Source: an uncultured Bacteroidales bacterium
GTDB taxonomy: Bacteria; Bacteroidota; Bacteroidia; Bacteroidales; UBA932
DNA: 64,000 nucleotides
Direction of reading: 5' to 3'
NCBI GenBank assembly: GCA_944326355.1
Contig: CALVDO010000004.1
Coordinates: forward strand, 1-64,000
Part shown: positions 45,209 to 54,039 of the stretch, in pieces
Numbering within the stretch: the stretch's first letter is position 1
Layout: each line of letters opens with the position of its first letter
Translations under genes and position numbers: made by a program
The notes under the pieces: generated by a model
Told to the model about the DNA's origin: nothing
The model's database searches: none
What the model saw: the letters and a program-made list of their open reading frames with translations, nothing else

Positions 45209-47407
45209 ATGAACGGAAAACTTCATAAGATGGCAGGGACGGCAGCGATGGCTGCCGCCATTATGGCCGGAGCGGCGAGCGTGCTTATGGCTCCGGCAGC
45301 GGAAGCCGCCAATGTCAGAGTCACTCTCGGCGAAGTGGCCGAAAGGCTGAGTGAGGCGGCCGGGGGCGACACCCTGACCGTCATCGCCGGGACATACAGG
45401 GACATGACTCTCGACTGGTCCGCCGACGCATCTGCCGAACGGCCGACTGTGGTCATCGCGGAACGCCCGGGCGCAGTCGTGATAAGCGGCCGCTCGTCGC
45501 TGAACATATCGGGAAAGGGACTCACTGTGTCATCTCTCGTATTTGCCGACGGAGAGATTGAAAAGGGAGCCGTGGTATCCTTCAGAAAGGGGGACTCGCT
45601 CGCGCGGGAATGCAGGCTCACAGACTGCGTGATCGACAGCTACGATCCCCCGCGCAGAGACATGAACACGAGCCACGTCCATCTCTACGGCAGAGACAAC
45701 CGAGTGGACCACTGCTCCTTCCTCGGCAAGAAGTCGCTCGGAGTCACCTTGATAGTATGGCTCAACTACACATCATGCCTCGACAACAGGCATTCCATAG
45801 ACCACAACATCTTCGGCCCGAGACCGGTATACGGTTCGAACGGCGCCGAGACCATAAGGATCGGCACGTCGCAGCAGTGCATGGAATCGTCCCGCACCTC
45901 TGTGAAGGACAATCTGTTCCTCCGCTGCAACGGAGAGGTCGAAGTGATCTCGGTCAAGTCAAGCGACAATGTCATCGAGGGCAATATACTCTATGAATGC
46001 CAGGGCGTGCTCGCCCTCAGACACGGGGAACGCAACATCGTCCGAGACAATATGTTCATCGGCAACGAAGTGAGAAACACCGGAGGAGTGCGCATCGTTG
46101 ACTCAGGGCATGAAGTGGTCGGCAACAAGTTTTACGACCTCGCGGGAGACAGGTTCTTCTCTGCGCTCGCACTTATGAGCGCCGTGCCCAATTCCCTGCC
46201 GAACAGATATGTGCAGGTGGAAGACGTGCTCATCGAAGGCAACGGGTTCTACGGCTGCAGATCAATCGAATTCGGCACCGGACTCGACTATGAGAGGACA
46301 CTTCCGCCAAAGGACATAACCTTCAGAGGCAACCTGATATGCAATCCTGATATGACCGCGGCATACGAGGCCTTTCCTGACGCAGACGGCATCATGTTCG
46401 AAGACAACGAAGTACGCCTCGCGGACGTCGAAGCCCGTCCTGAATACTCCGCCGTCGCCGAAGGCAAGGGAGCGCAGTGGTACGCCGATGCGGAAGAACT
46501 CAGACGCGGCATCGCACAGCCTGAAGCGGCAGCTGAGACAGACGGGAACGGCGTCGCCAAGACGATGGCCGGAAGCGGCGAAAAGATCATTGCCGAGCCG
46601 GGACAGAACCTTGCGGCCATCGTGGCGGCGGCTCCGGCAGGTGCATCGGTCATCCTCACGGACGGCACGCACAGGATAGAAGAAAGCCTGCGCATTTCTG
46701 TTCCGGTTGAGATTCTGGCGGCGGAAGGCGCCGAACCGGTGCTCAAGTTCGCAGGAAAGAAAAGTGACGACATGGTGAAGATCTGCGACGGAGGACGTCT
46801 GAGCATCAGCGGGATCACTTTCGACGGCACACCTGCAGACGGACGCCCGGGAGCAAAAGCCGGCATATCCACGGACACCGACATGATAAGCAGCTACAGC
46901 CTCAAGGTCGACAGATGCACGTTCAGGAACTTCGGCGAGAGTTCATTCATTCCGGTCAAGGGAATGAAAGGTACATTCGCGGACAGCGTCGTCATCAGCC
47001 GCTGCACATTCCGAGACCTTTCCGGAGATGCGGTCAACTATGCTGCCGAACTTGACGACAAAGGGAGATACAGCGCGGACGACGTCATAATCGAAGACTG
47101 CACTTTTGACCACATACTGGGAATCCCCGTCAACATCGCCCGCAACGGAAGCGACGAGAGCACTGCCGGGCCATACGTGCACGTCAGAGGCTGCGAATTC
47201 ATCGACTGCTGCAACAAGGTGCGCGGCTCAGTCATCAGAATAATCGGGGCACAGGTCCTTGAGATAAGCGGATGCGACTTCACGGACAGCGGACGGGGCG
47301 GCTACAGCATCCGGCTCGACGACGCTCCGTGGGAAAAGCTGGACATAAGAGACCTTAAATTCACAAATTCAGGCAAAATATTATCCAACAGAGAGTTAAC
47401 CCTCTAA
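45209..47407 (+). CDS. Two-domain PL6 alginate lyase
   Basis: The 732-residue secreted protein (signal peptide to about residue 33) has an N-terminal PL6 beta-helix with Lys250 in VISVKS and Arg271 in ALRHGE, the same numbers as the catalytic pair of chondroitinase B. NGAETIRIG and NGEVEVI (two acidic residues) form the probable calcium site. A second parallel beta-helix occupies about 455-732. This two-domain plan is like the exo-acting PL6 enzyme AlyGC, in which the second helix aids dimer formation. It lies 12 bases after the first PL6 gene. Exo action on polyguluronate is possible but not shown. Confidence 0.88.
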   Translation: MNGKLHKMAGTAAMAAAIMAGAASVLMAPAAEAANVRVTLGEVAERLSEAAGGDTLTVIAGTYRDMTLDWSADASAERPTVVIAERPGAVVISGRSSLNISGKGLTVSSLVFADGEIEKGAVVSFRKGDSLARECRLTDCVIDSYDPPRRDMNTSHVHLYGRDNRVDHCSFLGKKSLGVTLIVWLNYTSCLDNRHSIDHNIFGPRPVYGSNGAETIRIGTSQQCMESSRTSVKDNLFLRCNGEVEVISVKSSDNVIEGNILYECQGVLALRHGERNIVRDNMFIGNEVRNTGGVRIVDSGHEVVGNKFYDLAGDRFFSALALMSAVPNSLPNRYVQVEDVLIEGNGFYGCRSIEFGTGLDYERTLPPKDITFRGNLICNPDMTAAYEAFPDADGIMFEDNEVRLADVEARPEYSAVAEGKGAQWYADAEELRRGIAQPEAAAETDGNGVAKTMAGSGEKIIAEPGQNLAAIVAAAPAGASVILTDGTHRIEESLRISVPVEILAAEGAEPVLKFAGKKSDDMVKICDGGRLSISGITFDGTPADGRPGAKAGISTDTDMISSYSLKVDRCTFRNFGESSFIPVKGMKGTFADSVVISRCTFRDLSGDAVNYAAELDDKGRYSADDVIIEDCTFDHILGIPVNIARNGSDESTAGPYVHVRGCEFIDCCNKVRGSVIRIIGAQVLEISGCDFTDSGRGGYSIRLDDAPWEKLDIRDLKFTNSGKILSNRELTL

Positions 47408-47436
47408 ATCACAAAAACCGCATAAAACACACATAA

Positions 47437-49695
47437 ATGAAGAACATCATAAGAAATATGGCTCTCGCCGCACTGGCACTGCCCCTTGCAATGAGCCTTT
47501 CCGCCGCCTCGGAACATCCGAAGCGTCAGGATGCGGCTTTGGAGAAAAGCCATCCGATACTGATGCTGACGGAAGAATCCGTTGTCGAGATGCGCGAGGC
47601 CGCCGGCTCAGTGCCACGCTTTGACGCGGCGGTTGCGCAGCTCATCGCGGAAGCCGACGCCGCCGTGGAGAGAGAGCTCTGCGTTCCGGTTCCGAAAGAC
47701 GGCGGAGGCGGCTACACCCACGAGATGCACAAGCAGAACTACTATGACATGTATAACTGCGGAGTGGCATGGCAGCTCACCGGAGACGAGAGATACGCCG
47801 AAAAGACGAAGGAGATAATGTATGCCTACGCCGAAATGTACCCCGGACTGGGCTACCATCCCCTCGGACTCTCCTCAGTACCGGGAAAGATATTCTGGCA
47901 GACCCTCAACGAGAGCGTGTGGCTCGTACACACATCGGTCGCATACGACTGCATCAGGGACTGGCTGACCGAGAAGGACAGAAGGCATCTTGAGAAGAAT
48001 CTCTTTCGGCCGGTGGCCGAATTCATAATGGACGGGACTCCGGACAACAGGGCGAACAACGTCACCTTCAACAAGATGCATAATCACGGCACTTGGGCGA
48101 CGGCCGCCGTGGGCATGATGGCCATAGCGATGGACGATGACGACCTCCTCGACAAGGCCCTCTACGGCTCGGACGAGACGGGAAAGAACGGAGGCTTCAT
48201 CATGCAGCTTGACCGGCTCTTCTCCCCCGACGGATATTTCACAGAGGGAGCATATTACCAGAGATACGCGATATGGCCTTTCGTGACGTTCGCCCAGTGC
48301 ATCGACCACTACAGGCCGGAGCTGGAGATATTCTCATACCGCGACGGCATCATAGTCAAGGCCGTGGAGGCCCTGCTCCAGATGGCATACGACGGGGAGT
48401 TCTTCCGATTCAATGACGCTCTGGAGAAAGGCTATGATGCACAGGAACTGATATATGCCGTGGACATAGCCTACAATGCCGACAGAAGCAGAAAGGACCT
48501 GCTCTCCATCGCACGCGACAGTCAGGACAGAGTGCTCGTGTCGGACGCGGGATATGCGGTGGCCAAAGACATTCAGGACGGACAGGCCGAGCCGTTCGAG
48601 CTGAAGAGCCTTCTCTTCAGAGACGGAGCCGACGGGAATCAGGGCGGATTCGTCGTGATGCGCTCGCCGAGAGAAGACCAGAACAGCGCAGTGACCTTCA
48701 AGGCCACGTCGCACGGGCTCAGCCACGGGCATTATGACAAGCTGACGTTCGCATACTATGACAACGGGCACGAGATAATCACCGACTACGGCGCCGCAAG
48801 ATTCATCAACATCGAGGCCAAGTACAGCGGGCACTACACCGCCGAGAACAAGACCTACGCCATGACGACGATAGCGCACAACACCCTCGTCGCCGACTGC
48901 CGGAGCCATTTCGACGGCAAGATCAAAGTCTCATCCCTGCATTGGCCGCAGATGATGTGGGCGGATCTCGGAAAGAAGGCGGTGCAGACGGTGTCGGCAG
49001 TCGACACCGCAGCCATTCCGGGAGTGAGGATGCAGCGAGTGATCACATACGCCGACGTGCCATTCCTCGAATACCCTCTCATAATGGACCTGATGAAGGC
49101 GGAGAGCGCTCAAGAGCATGTCTACGACTATCCCGTCCACTACAACGGCCATGAGATCAGCCTCAGCGTGCCTTACGAGAAAGCTCTCGACGTCATGAGG
49201 CCTCTCGGAAAGGAAGACGGCTACAGGCATCTGTGGGTAGAGGCTCAAGCTCATGGAGGAGACGGAGTCACCTCATACACTTGGATGACAGGAGACAGGA
49301 TGTACACGATAAGCACGGCCACCACCCCTCAGACCGAGATATTCATCGTGAGGACGGGAGCGGATGACCCGAATTTCAACCTCCGCTCAGAGCCGGGCTA
49401 TGTGCTGCGCGAGAACGGCAGAAGCAGCCACACTTTCGCGTCCTGTATAGAAACGCACGGCCGCTACGACATGCAGGTGGAGCAGTCGGCCAACCTCGTG
49501 CATTCGTGCAAGGGAGTGAAAGTGCTGCACGACGACGGAGACCTCACCGTCGTGGAATACGAGTTCATAAACGGACACAGCGTCGTCCTCGCCTGCTGCC
49601 TCAGAGCCACATCGCCGCAGGAGAGGCATTCGGTGACACTCCCCGACGGCACGACGCTCACATGGACCGGAGCAGTGTCGGTGACGTGCCGATAG
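47437..49695 (+). CDS. PL17 family oligo-alginate lyase
   Basis: The 752-residue secreted protein has an alpha/alpha-barrel alginate-lyase domain and a C-terminal heparinase II/III-like beta-sandwich. Asn216 and His217 in MHNHGTW, and Tyr273 in EGAYYQRYA, line up with the substrate-neutralising Asn201/His202 and the catalytic Tyr258 of Alg17c (constant offset of 15); SHGLSHGHYDKL carries the further histidine. PL17 enzymes release unsaturated monouronate from the ends of alginate oligomers, giving the substrate of the KdgF-like protein encoded next. The signal peptide lacks a lipobox, so periplasmic action is likely. Confidence 0.93.
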   Translation: MKNIIRNMALAALALPLAMSLSAASEHPKRQDAALEKSHPILMLTEESVVEMREAAGSVPRFDAAVAQLIAEADAAVERELCVPVPKDGGGGYTHEMHKQNYYDMYNCGVAWQLTGDERYAEKTKEIMYAYAEMYPGLGYHPLGLSSVPGKIFWQTLNESVWLVHTSVAYDCIRDWLTEKDRRHLEKNLFRPVAEFIMDGTPDNRANNVTFNKMHNHGTWATAAVGMMAIAMDDDDLLDKALYGSDETGKNGGFIMQLDRLFSPDGYFTEGAYYQRYAIWPFVTFAQCIDHYRPELEIFSYRDGIIVKAVEALLQMAYDGEFFRFNDALEKGYDAQELIYAVDIAYNADRSRKDLLSIARDSQDRVLVSDAGYAVAKDIQDGQAEPFELKSLLFRDGADGNQGGFVVMRSPREDQNSAVTFKATSHGLSHGHYDKLTFAYYDNGHEIITDYGAARFINIEAKYSGHYTAENKTYAMTTIAHNTLVADCRSHFDGKIKVSSLHWPQMMWADLGKKAVQTVSAVDTAAIPGVRMQRVITYADVPFLEYPLIMDLMKAESAQEHVYDYPVHYNGHEISLSVPYEKALDVMRPLGKEDGYRHLWVEAQAHGGDGVTSYTWMTGDRMYTISTATTPQTEIFIVRTGADDPNFNLRSEPGYVLRENGRSSHTFASCIETHGRYDMQVEQSANLVHSCKGVKVLHDDGDLTVVEYEFINGHSVVLACCLRATSPQERHSVTLPDGTTLTWTGAVSVTCR

Positions 49696-49820
49696 CCATA
49701 CGGAAATCCGGACAGCCATACGGACGACAGGGAGACAAGACGGACGGCGAAACGCAGCCAGATACGAATGAAACATATCCGGAACATATAAATGCAGAAC
49801 ATATATTATTGAAAAGTATT

Positions 49821-50180
49821 ATGAAGACAAGAAGCAAGACATTCCAGATCGAAAAGGAGACCGCGTGGGAGACCACAGGTCCGGGCGTGAAAAGACAGAT
49901 CATGGGCTACGACGGCCAGCTGATGATGGTTAAGGTTCATTTCAAGAAGGGAGCCGTAGGCACCCTCCACGAGCACTATCACAGTCAGGCCACCTATGTG
50001 GTGAGCGGCAAGTTCGAACTCCAGATCGGAGACGAGAAGAGAGTGATCGAGGCCGGAGACGGCTACTATGTGGAGCCGGACGCTCTCCACGGCTGCGTAT
50101 GCCTTGAGGAAGGTACGCTCATCGACACGTTCTCTCCCGTACGCGAGGACTTTCTCCGCGCGTCCGGCCTGCTCAAGTGA
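49821..50180 (+). CDS. kdgF: KdgF-like cupin, unsaturated uronate ring-opening
   Basis: The 119-residue single-domain cupin has metal-binding candidates in TLHEHYHSQ (His50, His52, His54, Gln56) and His90, as in KdgF. KdgF turns 4,5-unsaturated monouronates from pectin or alginate into linear keto-uronate (DEH). The frame is open far upstream, but the start at 49821 gives the family length and avoids a frame overlapping PL17. It has no signal peptide, so the step is cytoplasmic, fitting a transporter and a reductase encoded directly downstream. Its product would also serve the pectin pathway. Confidence 0.88.
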   Translation: MKTRSKTFQIEKETAWETTGPGVKRQIMGYDGQLMMVKVHFKKGAVGTLHEHYHSQATYVVSGKFELQIGDEKRVIEAGDGYYVEPDALHGCVCLEEGTLIDTFSPVREDFLRASGLLK

Positions 50181-50224
50181 GACCGGCTGTCATGAAATTG
50201 TGAAATCACACGAAAAGGACAAGA

Positions 50225-51526
50225 ATGAAGATCAAAGGATTGAGATGGTGGGTGATCTCCCTCATTGTGGCCATCACCATCATCAACTACCTGGACAGGA
50301 ACACTCTCTCCATCATGTGGCAGGGCATAGTCGAAAGCCTCGGCCTCATCGACAGGGAGGGGCTTACGGAAGCCGAATACAGCACCAGGACAAAAGAGCT
50401 TTACGCCTACATCAACATGTTTTTCATGGTGGCGTACGGCATCTCCCAGATGCTCTCCGGCAAACTGTATGACAAGATCGGCACAAGAAAGGGATTTGTG
50501 ACTTCAGTCCTCATCTGGGGCATCTCTGACGCCTGCACCTCGCTGGCGACAGGAGTAAAGTCTCTCTGCGGATTCCGCGCCGCGCTCGGTCTCGGAGAAG
50601 CCGGCCCGTGGCCGGGAGCAACCAAGAGCAACGCCGAATGGTTCCCGCAGAAGGAGCGTGCGATGGCACAGGGGCTGTTCAACGCCGGCGCGTCTGTCGG
50701 AGCGATACTCTCCCCTATCATCATCGCCCTGCTGTACACGGTATGCGGATGGAAGCTGACATTCGTCGTAGTCGGAAGCCTCGGCATCCTCTGGATTATC
50801 CCGTGGCTGATCATCAACAAGAAAGGACCGAAGGAGCATCCGTGGATAACCGACCGTGAGCGAGAATACATCATATCCGGCCAGCCTGAATGCAAGGTCT
50901 GCTCGGACAAGGGTCTCTCATGGAAAGAGCTGCTCTCCAACAGGAAGAGCTACGCAGTGATCCTCGGGAGATTCTTCCTCGACCCTATATGGTGGATGTT
51001 CGTCACATGGCTTCCGATCTACCTCTTCGATGTCTATAAGTTTGACATCAAGGACATCGGAATGACGGCATGGGTTCCGTACGTCGGAGCGGCGATCGGC
51101 TCGCTCACCGGCGGATGGTTCTCCGGATGGCTCGTAAGCAGGGGCAGAAGCGTCAACTTCGCCCGCAAGCTCTCCATCGTGATCGGCGCCCTGCTCACCC
51201 TTCCGTCACTCGTGGCGGTAGCCTTCGTGCATGACGCGGTTTCGGCTGTTCTCCTCATGGCGGTGATACTCTGCGGATATCAGTTCTCCATGAACAACAT
51301 CCAGACTCTCGCGAGCGACCTCTACACCGGGAAGAGCGTAGGCTCGCTCGCAGGACTCGGCGGAGCTGCGGCAACCCTCGGGACGATCATATCCATCTTC
51401 CTCGTGCCTATGCTGACTGAAGGCGGCAACTGGCTGCCGTTCTTCATCATGGGAGCTCTGCTCGTGCCGCTCAGCCTCATCTGCATCTTCGCATTCGGAG
51501 GAAAGATCGAGCAGCAGGTGAAATAG
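50225..51526 (+). CDS. MFS transporter, hexuronate (ExuT-like) family
   Basis: The 433-residue protein has twelve likely membrane helices and the N-terminal NYLDRNTLSIMW motif of the anion:cation symporter family that includes hexuronate transporters. The loop GKLYDKIGTRKG matches the MFS signature between helices 2 and 3. In this setting it most likely brings unsaturated monouronate or DEH from the periplasm into the cytoplasm. It lies 44 bases after kdgF and 47 before the reductase gene. Confidence 0.9.
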   Translation: MKIKGLRWWVISLIVAITIINYLDRNTLSIMWQGIVESLGLIDREGLTEAEYSTRTKELYAYINMFFMVAYGISQMLSGKLYDKIGTRKGFVTSVLIWGISDACTSLATGVKSLCGFRAALGLGEAGPWPGATKSNAEWFPQKERAMAQGLFNAGASVGAILSPIIIALLYTVCGWKLTFVVVGSLGILWIIPWLIINKKGPKEHPWITDREREYIISGQPECKVCSDKGLSWKELLSNRKSYAVILGRFFLDPIWWMFVTWLPIYLFDVYKFDIKDIGMTAWVPYVGAAIGSLTGGWFSGWLVSRGRSVNFARKLSIVIGALLTLPSLVAVAFVHDAVSAVLLMAVILCGYQFSMNNIQTLASDLYTGKSVGSLAGLGGAAATLGTIISIFLVPMLTEGGNWLPFFIMGALLVPLSLICIFAFGGKIEQQVK

Positions 51527-51573
51527 AAACATTTTAAACAACACATTTAACGGTTTTTAAAAACAGAAAAGAC

Positions 51574-52335
51574 ATGAACTGTAAAAGACTTGAAGGAAAA
51601 GTTGCCGTCGTGACAGGCGGCGCCCGCGACCTCGGCCGCGCAGTTTCCGTGAAACTCGCACTTGAGGGAGCAAAAGTTTGTCTCAACTATTTTGACAATG
51701 AGGATGACGCCATGGCAACCCTCGAGATGATCAAGAAGGACGGGGGCACAGCCATCGCCGTTCAGGGAGACATGACCAAGGCTGCCGACGTGAAGAATCT
51801 CTTTGCAAAGACCGCTGAGGCATTCGGGGACAAGATTCACGTGCTCGTGAACGTGGTAGGCGGACTCGTCGGAAGGAAGCTCATCACAGAACAGGACGAG
51901 GCATGGTACGACTTCCTTATGGACGTCAACATGAGAAGCGTGTTCCTCTGCACGAGGGAGGCAGTTCCTATGATGACCGAAGGCGGCTCCATCATCAACT
52001 TCTCATCTCAGGCAGCAAGGGACGGCGGCGGCCCGGGCGCATCCATGTACGCCACAGCAAAGGCTGCCGTAATGTGCCACACGAGGGCGATGGCAAAGGA
52101 ACTCGGCCCTCAGGGCATCAGAGTCAATGCGCTCGCCCCGGGAATGATCAACACTTCGTTCCACGACAGATTCACCAAGCCTGAGGCAAGGGAGAACCTC
52201 CACCACACCGCACCTCTGCGCAGAGAGGGAACGGCCGCTGAAGTAGCCGACCTGGTATGCTTCCTCGCTTCCGAGGAGTCTTCATACCTCACCGGAACAG
52301 CCATCGACATCAACGGAGGCTGCCTCTTCTCATAA
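51574..52335 (+). CDS. SDR family 4-deoxy-L-erythro-5-hexoseulose uronate (DEH) reductase
   Basis: The 253-residue short-chain dehydrogenase has TGGARDLG (14-21), catalytic Ser145, Tyr159 and Lys163, and the C-terminal LTGTAIDINGG. The usual NNAG is NVVG (93-96). Placed right after lyases, KdgF and a uronate transporter, it most likely reduces DEH to 2-keto-3-deoxygluconate with NAD(P)H, as the corresponding gene does in marine flavobacterial alginate loci. A KduD-like 5-dehydrogenase is the alternative. KDG kinase and aldolase, needed next, are not in this window. A stem-loop follows the gene. Confidence 0.85.
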   Translation: MNCKRLEGKVAVVTGGARDLGRAVSVKLALEGAKVCLNYFDNEDDAMATLEMIKKDGGTAIAVQGDMTKAADVKNLFAKTAEAFGDKIHVLVNVVGGLVGRKLITEQDEAWYDFLMDVNMRSVFLCTREAVPMMTEGGSIINFSSQAARDGGGPGASMYATAKAAVMCHTRAMAKELGPQGIRVNALAPGMINTSFHDRFTKPEARENLHHTAPLRREGTAAEVADLVCFLASEESSYLTGTAIDINGGCLFS

Positions 52336-52355
52336 TCCGCAAGAGTACTGGAAAC

Positions 52356-52403
52356 ATGGCTTCCGCCTTCTCGGCATGTCCGCCGGCATCTGGCGGAAGC
52401 CAT
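52356..52403 (+). terminator. Stem-loop after the DEH reductase gene
   Basis: Arms ATGGCTTCCGCC (52356-52367) and GGCGGAAGCCAT (52392-52403) pair perfectly over 12 bp with a 24-base loop. The stem is followed by an AT-rich stretch but no clean T-run, so termination would be partial. It marks the end of the susC-to-reductase operon; the next PL6 has its own promoter. Confidence 0.6.
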
Positions 52404-52446
52404 TTATCTTGACTCCCATTTATCTTGACTACTATTTATCTTTATA
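52399..52446 (+). repeat. Three 16-bp direct repeats upstream of the third PL6 gene
   Basis: CATTTATCTTGACT occurs at 52401 and 52417, with a third degenerate copy (CTATTTATCTTTA) at about 52432, a period of 16 bp. The array lies just upstream of a -7 box and overlaps the region where the -33 box should be. It may be a regulator array or the result of slippage. Confidence 0.6.
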
Positions 52447-52449
52447 GTC

Positions 52450-52457
52450 TATTTTTG
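52450..52457 (+). promoter_or_regulatory. -7 element for the third PL6 gene
   Basis: TATTTTTG fits the -7 consensus. CTTG at 52424-52427 could serve as -33 with a 22-base spacer. The start point would be near 52464, only about 17 bases before the ATG at 52481. No GntR-type site is seen here. Confidence 0.45.
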
Positions 52458-52480
52458 ACGACACCGCTTTGACACGAACG

Positions 52481-53971
52481 ATGAAAACCACTTCACTTCT
52501 GAAACTTGCCGTTGCGACGCTTCTGCTTGCCGGCACCGCATCATGCGAAGACACGGCTCTCACTCCTTCGGACGGAGATTCCGCAGGCCAGGGAGACGAT
52601 CCGGGCAAGAATCCCGACGACGGCAACGGAGACGGACAGGACGGAGATGAGGACGGTGACGACAACGGAGAAGAGAACCCCGGAGGCGGCGAAGAACAGC
52701 CGTCGGAAGATCTCGTGATATCGTCTGCGGCTGAGCTCGAGGCCCTCGGCGACATACCGGCCGGGAGTACGGTCGTATGGAAAGACGGAGTCTACGAAGA
52801 TGCCGCTCTTGTCCTCGGCTGGACAGGTACGGAAGAGAATCCGATCGTTTTCAGAGCCGAGACCCCGGGAGGCGTGACCTTCACGGGCGCCTCATCGCTT
52901 ACGGTCAGCGGCAGCCGGATTGAAATAAGCGGCTTCAGATGGCGCGACCCCGAGCCTGCCGGAGAACATCTCATACGCTTCAGAAGCGGGTCGTCCCACT
53001 GCGTTCTCGAGGACTGCGAAGTGGACGGTTCGGGCAGCGAGCCGCGTGGCGAAGGGAGTTCGTTCAAATGGGTGTCACTCTATGGCACCGGACACACCGT
53101 GACAAGATGCGCATTCAACGACAAGAAGGACATGGGTGCCCTTCTCGTGGTGTGGCTCGAAGACGGAGTGCAGGCCGGCCATGTCATATCACACAACAGC
53201 TTCAGCCGTCCGGAGACCATTCTCGACAGCGAGGGCGAGCCGGCCAATGAGCAGGAAGTCATGAGGATAGGCGACAGCAGCAACTCTATGCAGGACGCAG
53301 GATGCATCATCGAGAACAATTATTTCCACAGCTGCAACGGCGAAAAGGCAGAGATAGTCTCCAACAAGAGCTGCGGCAATGTCTACAGGGGCAACGCATT
53401 CTTCGAGAGCTGCGGGACCCTCACTCTGAGACACGGCAACAACTGCACCGTCAGCGGCAACTTCTTCTACGGCTCCGACTTGTCTGACACGGGAGGAGTA
53501 CGCATCATCGGCGAAGGCCATATGGTGGAGAACAATGTGTTCGAACGCCTCAACAGCGTAGGCTACAAGGCCGCGCTCTGCATCTGCGCCGGGCAGGAGA
53601 ATCCGGAGCTCAGCGGATATTGGCAGGTAAAGAACGCCACCGTAAGAGCCAACGTGTTCATCGACTGCAACCTCGCCATGCACATCAACTACGGCAGCTC
53701 TTCAATGGTGCTTCCGGTGCTCTCCACCGTGATTGAAGACAATGTGGCCGTTACCCCTGAAGGACCTGACGGAAGCCTGTATGTGGTCAGATACGAGAAC
53801 ACCGATCCGCAGGCGGAGATCACATGGAGCGGAAACACGTTCTACGGCCGTTTCAGGAACAACTATTTCGGCCTCACTTCCGTAAAGACCCGTCCTGAGG
53901 TCAGCAGCTGCCTCGGGCAGATTGAAGACGTCGCCTCGGCGGCCGGCCCGTCATGGGACGCCGGACAATGA
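52481..53971 (+). CDS. PL6 alginate lyase lipoprotein with acidic linker
   Basis: The 496-residue lipoprotein (Cys22, TASC) has an Asp/Gly/Glu-rich linker (about 28-75) and a PL6 beta-helix. Lys296 in IVSNKS and Arg317 in TLRHGN form the catalytic pair, 21 residues apart. It is close in sequence to the PL6 at 43709 (shared CNGE-x-AEI, NKSCGN, TLTLRHGN), but is anchored to the membrane and so probably acts at the cell surface, supplying oligomers to SusC/SusD. The ATG at 52481 is preferred over a TTG four codons upstream. Confidence 0.88.
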   Translation: MKTTSLLKLAVATLLLAGTASCEDTALTPSDGDSAGQGDDPGKNPDDGNGDGQDGDEDGDDNGEENPGGGEEQPSEDLVISSAAELEALGDIPAGSTVVWKDGVYEDAALVLGWTGTEENPIVFRAETPGGVTFTGASSLTVSGSRIEISGFRWRDPEPAGEHLIRFRSGSSHCVLEDCEVDGSGSEPRGEGSSFKWVSLYGTGHTVTRCAFNDKKDMGALLVVWLEDGVQAGHVISHNSFSRPETILDSEGEPANEQEVMRIGDSSNSMQDAGCIIENNYFHSCNGEKAEIVSNKSCGNVYRGNAFFESCGTLTLRHGNNCTVSGNFFYGSDLSDTGGVRIIGEGHMVENNVFERLNSVGYKAALCICAGQENPELSGYWQVKNATVRANVFIDCNLAMHINYGSSSMVLPVLSTVIEDNVAVTPEGPDGSLYVVRYENTDPQAEITWSGNTFYGRFRNNYFGLTSVKTRPEVSSCLGQIEDVASAAGPSWDAGQ

Positions 53972-54039
53972 CGGGGCGGCGGACGAGAATACATGACCTG
54001 ACGACAGTCAACAATGAGGAACAGAAAGAAAGACATCAG

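Noticed and set aside
43709..47407. Reading the PL6 enzymes as chondroitinase B
   Set aside because: The catalytic pair is shared between alginate and dermatan sulfate enzymes, but the neighbouring PL17, KdgF-like and DEH reductase genes, and the absence of sulfatases, favour alginate.
51574..52335. Calling the reductase a fatty-acid 3-oxoacyl-ACP reductase
   Set aside because: The fold allows it, but the operon position after lyases, KdgF and a uronate transporter fits a DEH reductase better, and no fatty-acid genes are near.
52399..52446. Short direct repeats as a CRISPR array
   Set aside because: The units are contiguous 16-bp tandem copies without spacers, and no cas gene is in the window.
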